DNA from: an uncultured Lachnospiraceae bacterium | GTDB lineage: Bacteria; Bacillota; Clostridia; Lachnospirales; Lachnospiraceae | DNA length: 64,000 nucleotides | Reading direction: 5' to 3' | NCBI GenBank assembly: GCA_910576975.1 | Contig: CAJTJY010000019.1 | Location: forward strand, 1-64,000 | Shown: positions 63,901-64,000 of the stretch, one piece after another | Numbering within the stretch: the first letter of the stretch is position 1 | Layout: each line of letters begins with the position of its first letter | The notes under the pieces: model-generated | Seen by the model: the letters and a program-made list of their open reading frames with translations, nothing else | What the model was told of the DNA's origin: nothing | Databases searched by the model: none | Made by a program: the position numbers and the translations under genes

Positions 63901-63952
63901 AAATGCGCTGACAGCCCTTGAAACGTTGGGATTCTTTGATGGAAGGTTATAA
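54989..63952 (+). CDS. Three-module nonribosomal peptide synthetase with terminal reductase (A-T-C-A-T-C-A-T-R)
   Basis: 2987 residues. A1: YTSGSTGYPKG near residue 133, YGASETAAT near 261, then T1 with GGDS near 505. C1: HHIIFDG near 678. A2: YTSGSTGVPKG near 1134, YGPTECT near 1277; T2 is AGLTSIG near 1523. C2: HHIISDG near 1697. A3: YTSGSTGKPKG near 2153, YGPTETT near 2298; T3 is GGTSLS near 2540. Reductase: TGANGFLGAHIL near 2623 and YIDTK near 2783, releasing the chain with NAD(P)H as an aldehyde or alcohol. No starter C, epimerase or thioesterase domain. By-eye alignment gives A1 Val where Asp235 is normal (SFVVLILEYF), while A2 (FDANMMD) and A3 (FDVSILE) keep Asp. The ATG at 54989 has AGGAGG 8 bases upstream. 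Confidence 0.95.
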   Translation: MNFLDDFQYVVRTYPQKAALADCNGERMTTYGELENLSRRIAAKLLRSREVSGRAVMVCMGRKMEYIAAELGIMMAGAAFVPVLPEYPKERLSYIKEDCKAVEVIDDGWLSDIGTYEPIQPQAREDDSRAMIIYTSGSTGYPKGIVHTMESLTQGVWRNRRVMNVDENDVQAAGAPMSFVVLILEYFAVLSRGGCSHILPEETRKDVRLLEDYFAEKGITCAFISPQILRLFKNKSRTLKKVATGSERVSMLAGDGYALYNCYGASETAATVLSYKIEEPMENTPIGKPLDGLEFFLLDEDGKEVADGEEGEICIKGVLAKSYLNLEEQTAKTFAKQEDGSVLLHTGDMGRRTPDGNYVYVNRKDWMVKINGQRVETGEIELRISSMPEVENAVVKAFEDENGQNYLCAYYVSAEELKMEQIRNYLKETLPDYMVPRFFKRLDSLPKNVNGKLDRTVLLPPGLDEYKTMYQEPKSHCEKRICQGFEEVLHCGRVGVNDDFFKLGGDSINVLKLAEFLSDIELAPELVLSGRVPAKIAALLEEKQEDKLEKHSKEREEYVLTDSQMGVYLECVNDPQSTMYNIPMCCELPDAIDMEKFKYAVKKVVAMHPSFGVNIALNKGTPVMSLHPEYQKAVVSQWETEDIEAVKRTFVRPFRLEGEPLYRMALYHCGNKYFFLFDVHHIIFDGTSVKVFLDEISQLYHGEEPESEEISLMDFSVYEESLKDTAKYQKAREFFAGKFAGEDVGEALIKDYRKKTVTPASKEVRISLGGELSSMAVEQFVRQKGISENTLFLGAFSYTLGKFSGENKSLFCSVNNGRHTVNMANSTGMFVRTLPIYHSWEESVSVERYLQNFQEEFYAVMSHDCISFAELAKDYGIASDILFVYQGEMFQGLSLEDRQYAAVPLATKDVQADVSVMVMKQRGGYEISLEYRTDLYCEETTRGLLHMLLQVLKGMLTNESLGQIALTSELDIQILDRFNETEVSYDRSKTVIDLFRAQARKTPDHTAVVYTDRSYTYAQVDEMTDRLAAYVAGLGIGREEVVSVLIPRCEYMTIASIGVSKSGAAYQPLDPSYPKERLAFMMEDSAAKLLIADEELLSLVPQWQGRVLLTKDIPNLPKTDKIPEPPKPEDLFILLYTSGSTGVPKGCMLEHRNIAAFCDSYRRNYELTEDSCAAAYASYGFDANMMDMYPTLTSGAVLHIIDESIRLDLNALHEYFEEHGITNVFMTTQIGRAFATSMLSGAARSGSAADAKNTHLKYLLMGGEALTPFTPEGGTHYLNVYGPTECTILTTTYPFEKYEEDLPIGKPLPNVKLYIVDKQGRRVPVGVPGELCISGVHVSRGYLNRPEKTAEVYGDNPYSDLPEYSRIYHTGDIVRYLPDGNIQFIGRRDGQVKIRGFRIELTEVEEIIRRFPGIKDATVAAFDEPSGGKYIAAYVVSDEEVDVDAMNAFIEESKPPYMVPAVTMQIDKIPLNQNQKVNKRALPMPERKQEDFVMPEGEAQQKIFDCIAEVIGHREFGANSDIYKAGLTSIGAVKLNVLLSDAFEGAVIRNKDLKEHNTVEKLEKFLAKSSHKETFEKQETYPLTQTQNGIFVECAANPGSTIYNIPFLFRLGENVDLQRLKKAIEETVEAHPYIKTTIMLDDDGDIRQKRNDALPFEVKICEKLHREELVKPYQILGDRLFRIQLFDTPEGKYLFLEFHHIISDGESCGIFLRDMNEAYGGKSPEKEKFSGYEVALVEQKAIQGQEYALAKQYYDGIFMGCNTDFLPAKDHREEIPGIGLYQRADKTDMEALRRFCTEQKVTLNTLFTAAFGFVTGRYVYKDEAVFTTIYNGRNDSRLTSTINMLVKTLPVHCNLDGEQEIGSYLKETGEQLVNSMNADIYSFAEISRAYGIKADIMFAFQGDNFLFDTIAGEKAISEKLSLDTAKAPLSIDVMVNENEICYQVEYRSDMYEENTIAGLVDSLAVVVQEFQDKKQLKEVCMVSQKARHELDHYNKTDYAVEQTTANKLFERQVALYPDKTAVIACGKSLTFCELNENANKIANHLIEMGLSIEQMVGVMLPRTVDVYAARQGIMKAGGAFLPIDPEYPDERISYILEDSRAEFVLMPREIAKERKKLLENLSARVLILEELLESDGNIENPEVDIRPENLCYCIYTSGSTGKPKGVMIEHRNLVNYVDDNPYNIEAHSYVYNATVSLAFAAITFDVSILEECIPLYHGITVCMANEEEIHNPLALSQLILEHGVDMMTCTPSFLINIIDMPEMKKSLSQIKVFNVGAEAFPEALYDKIMALGTNAITFNGYGPTETTIGCAFDQVTGDKITIGKPMANIKMVMIDKYRNLLPAGVPGELLIIGNGVGRGYVGKPEMTADKFIQFEGMNAYRSGDLAKWNHHGKIEFMGRMDNQVKLRGLRVELDEIENVMNQYPTVKSSVVLVKEKDSNQFLCGYFVAESQVEKQNLTCFMQKYLTPYMVPSVLMQLPELPLTNNGKVNKRALPEPEYTVENKNYVKPRTELQRQLCEIFEMALGVDQIGIEDDFFENGGTSLSASKVAMKCMSAGIQVAYADLFEYKTPLELERHIQNQQGGNTATGEEKSGEGQSALEQVLSHNVVERVDEIAPSALGNVLLTGANGFLGAHILKNMIDNEDNVIYCLMRKGKASTLEKRLKSMLVYYFSNPYEELFGNRIQLIEGDITDAAMVESLKQYDFARVINCAACVKHFSADDTLEQVNYQGVLNLIHLCEKTGRELIQISTVSIAGENVGGKFPQEKKLYESELYFGQSLSNKYIDTKFRAEKAVLEAAAQGMKGKVIRVGNLMSRVSDGEFQINSVTNGFMRTLRGYVALGRFPVSMLDMPTEFSPIDATAEAIVKLSAVQGEFTVFHAYSSYFIQMADVIEQMNESGILVETVSDEDFNQALFAALEDEENNELISGLIAYASSDADHSTVYIDADNSFTTKALYRLGFKWPMPDSVYLKNALTALETLGFFDGRL

Positions 63953-63991
63953 CAAACAGCTCAGCTAGCCGAACAGTTACAGGAGGATTCT

Positions 63992-64000
63992 ATGGAGAGA
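63992..64000 (+). CDS. Start of a further gene in the synthetase operon (cut by window edge)
   Basis: ATGGAGAGA with AGGAGG 6 bases upstream, 39 bp after the synthetase stop and without a terminator between, so the operon continues. Only three codons are visible; product unknown. Confidence 0.6.

Noticed and set aside
1..64000. CRISPR array
   Set aside because: No set of short regularly spaced direct repeats with unique spacers. The only tandem repeats are within the acidic protein gene and the 70-bp leader duplicate.

Overview
The window looks like a chromosomal segment of a low-GC, spore-forming Clostridia member, most likely Lachnospiraceae. Reasons: Firmicutes-type AGGAGG ribosome sites, spmA/spmB, a YozG/DUF2975 pair, and a holB-yaaR-ricT-methyltransferase-rsmI block in the same order as in Bacillus subtilis. 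The family-level assignment is inference, because no rRNA is present.

Layout. 1-1340 holds small, higher-GC minus-strand genes that look like the edge of a mobile element. It abuts a truncated MutS2-like gene. 2045-8115 is an ABC-transporter operon (lipoprotein, two membrane proteins, ATPase, two membrane-anchored extracytoplasmic proteins). 8165-8988 is a DUF2975/YozG pair behind a long palindrome. 9890-12376 encodes an acidic repeat protein. Then come tRNA-Lys, a membrane protein, trmB, a D,D-carboxypeptidase, a MATE exporter, an alanine/glycine symporter, spmAB, a MarR regulator, a Cys/His-rich secreted protein, mgtE and a DUF885 lipoprotein. 27586-35827 is a minus-strand housekeeping block (rsmI, trmN6-like, ricT, holB, yaaR, guanylate-kinase-like, Orn/Lys/Arg decarboxylase). 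36841-41078 is a cell-surface glycosylation operon (DUF2142, GtrA, GT2, DUF6056-like). 41544-44439 couples a chemoreceptor to two FMN-binding lipoproteins.

The most interesting part is 44807-64000, a nonribosomal peptide locus. It has an Sfp-type phosphopantetheinyl transferase, two LytTR response regulators, three GHKL sensor kinases, a membrane acyltransferase, and a 2987-residue synthetase of order A-T-C-A-T-C-A-T-Reductase. The reductase end predicts release of an aldehyde or alcohol. The first adenylation domain lacks the Asp that normally holds the substrate alpha-amine. Three promoters in the locus, including the one in front of the synthetase operon, carry paired sites exactly 21 bp apart, the geometry of LytTR-type operators. 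Peptide synthesis is therefore probably controlled by an agr-like kinase/regulator circuit, although no agrB or peptide precursor is visible.

The intergenic DNA is rich in dispersed inverted-repeat elements without transposase: at least six copies of one family, two of a second (one with a clear 4-bp target duplication), and two singletons. A repeated 5' leader ending in the Shine-Dalgarno site also occurs in front of unrelated genes.
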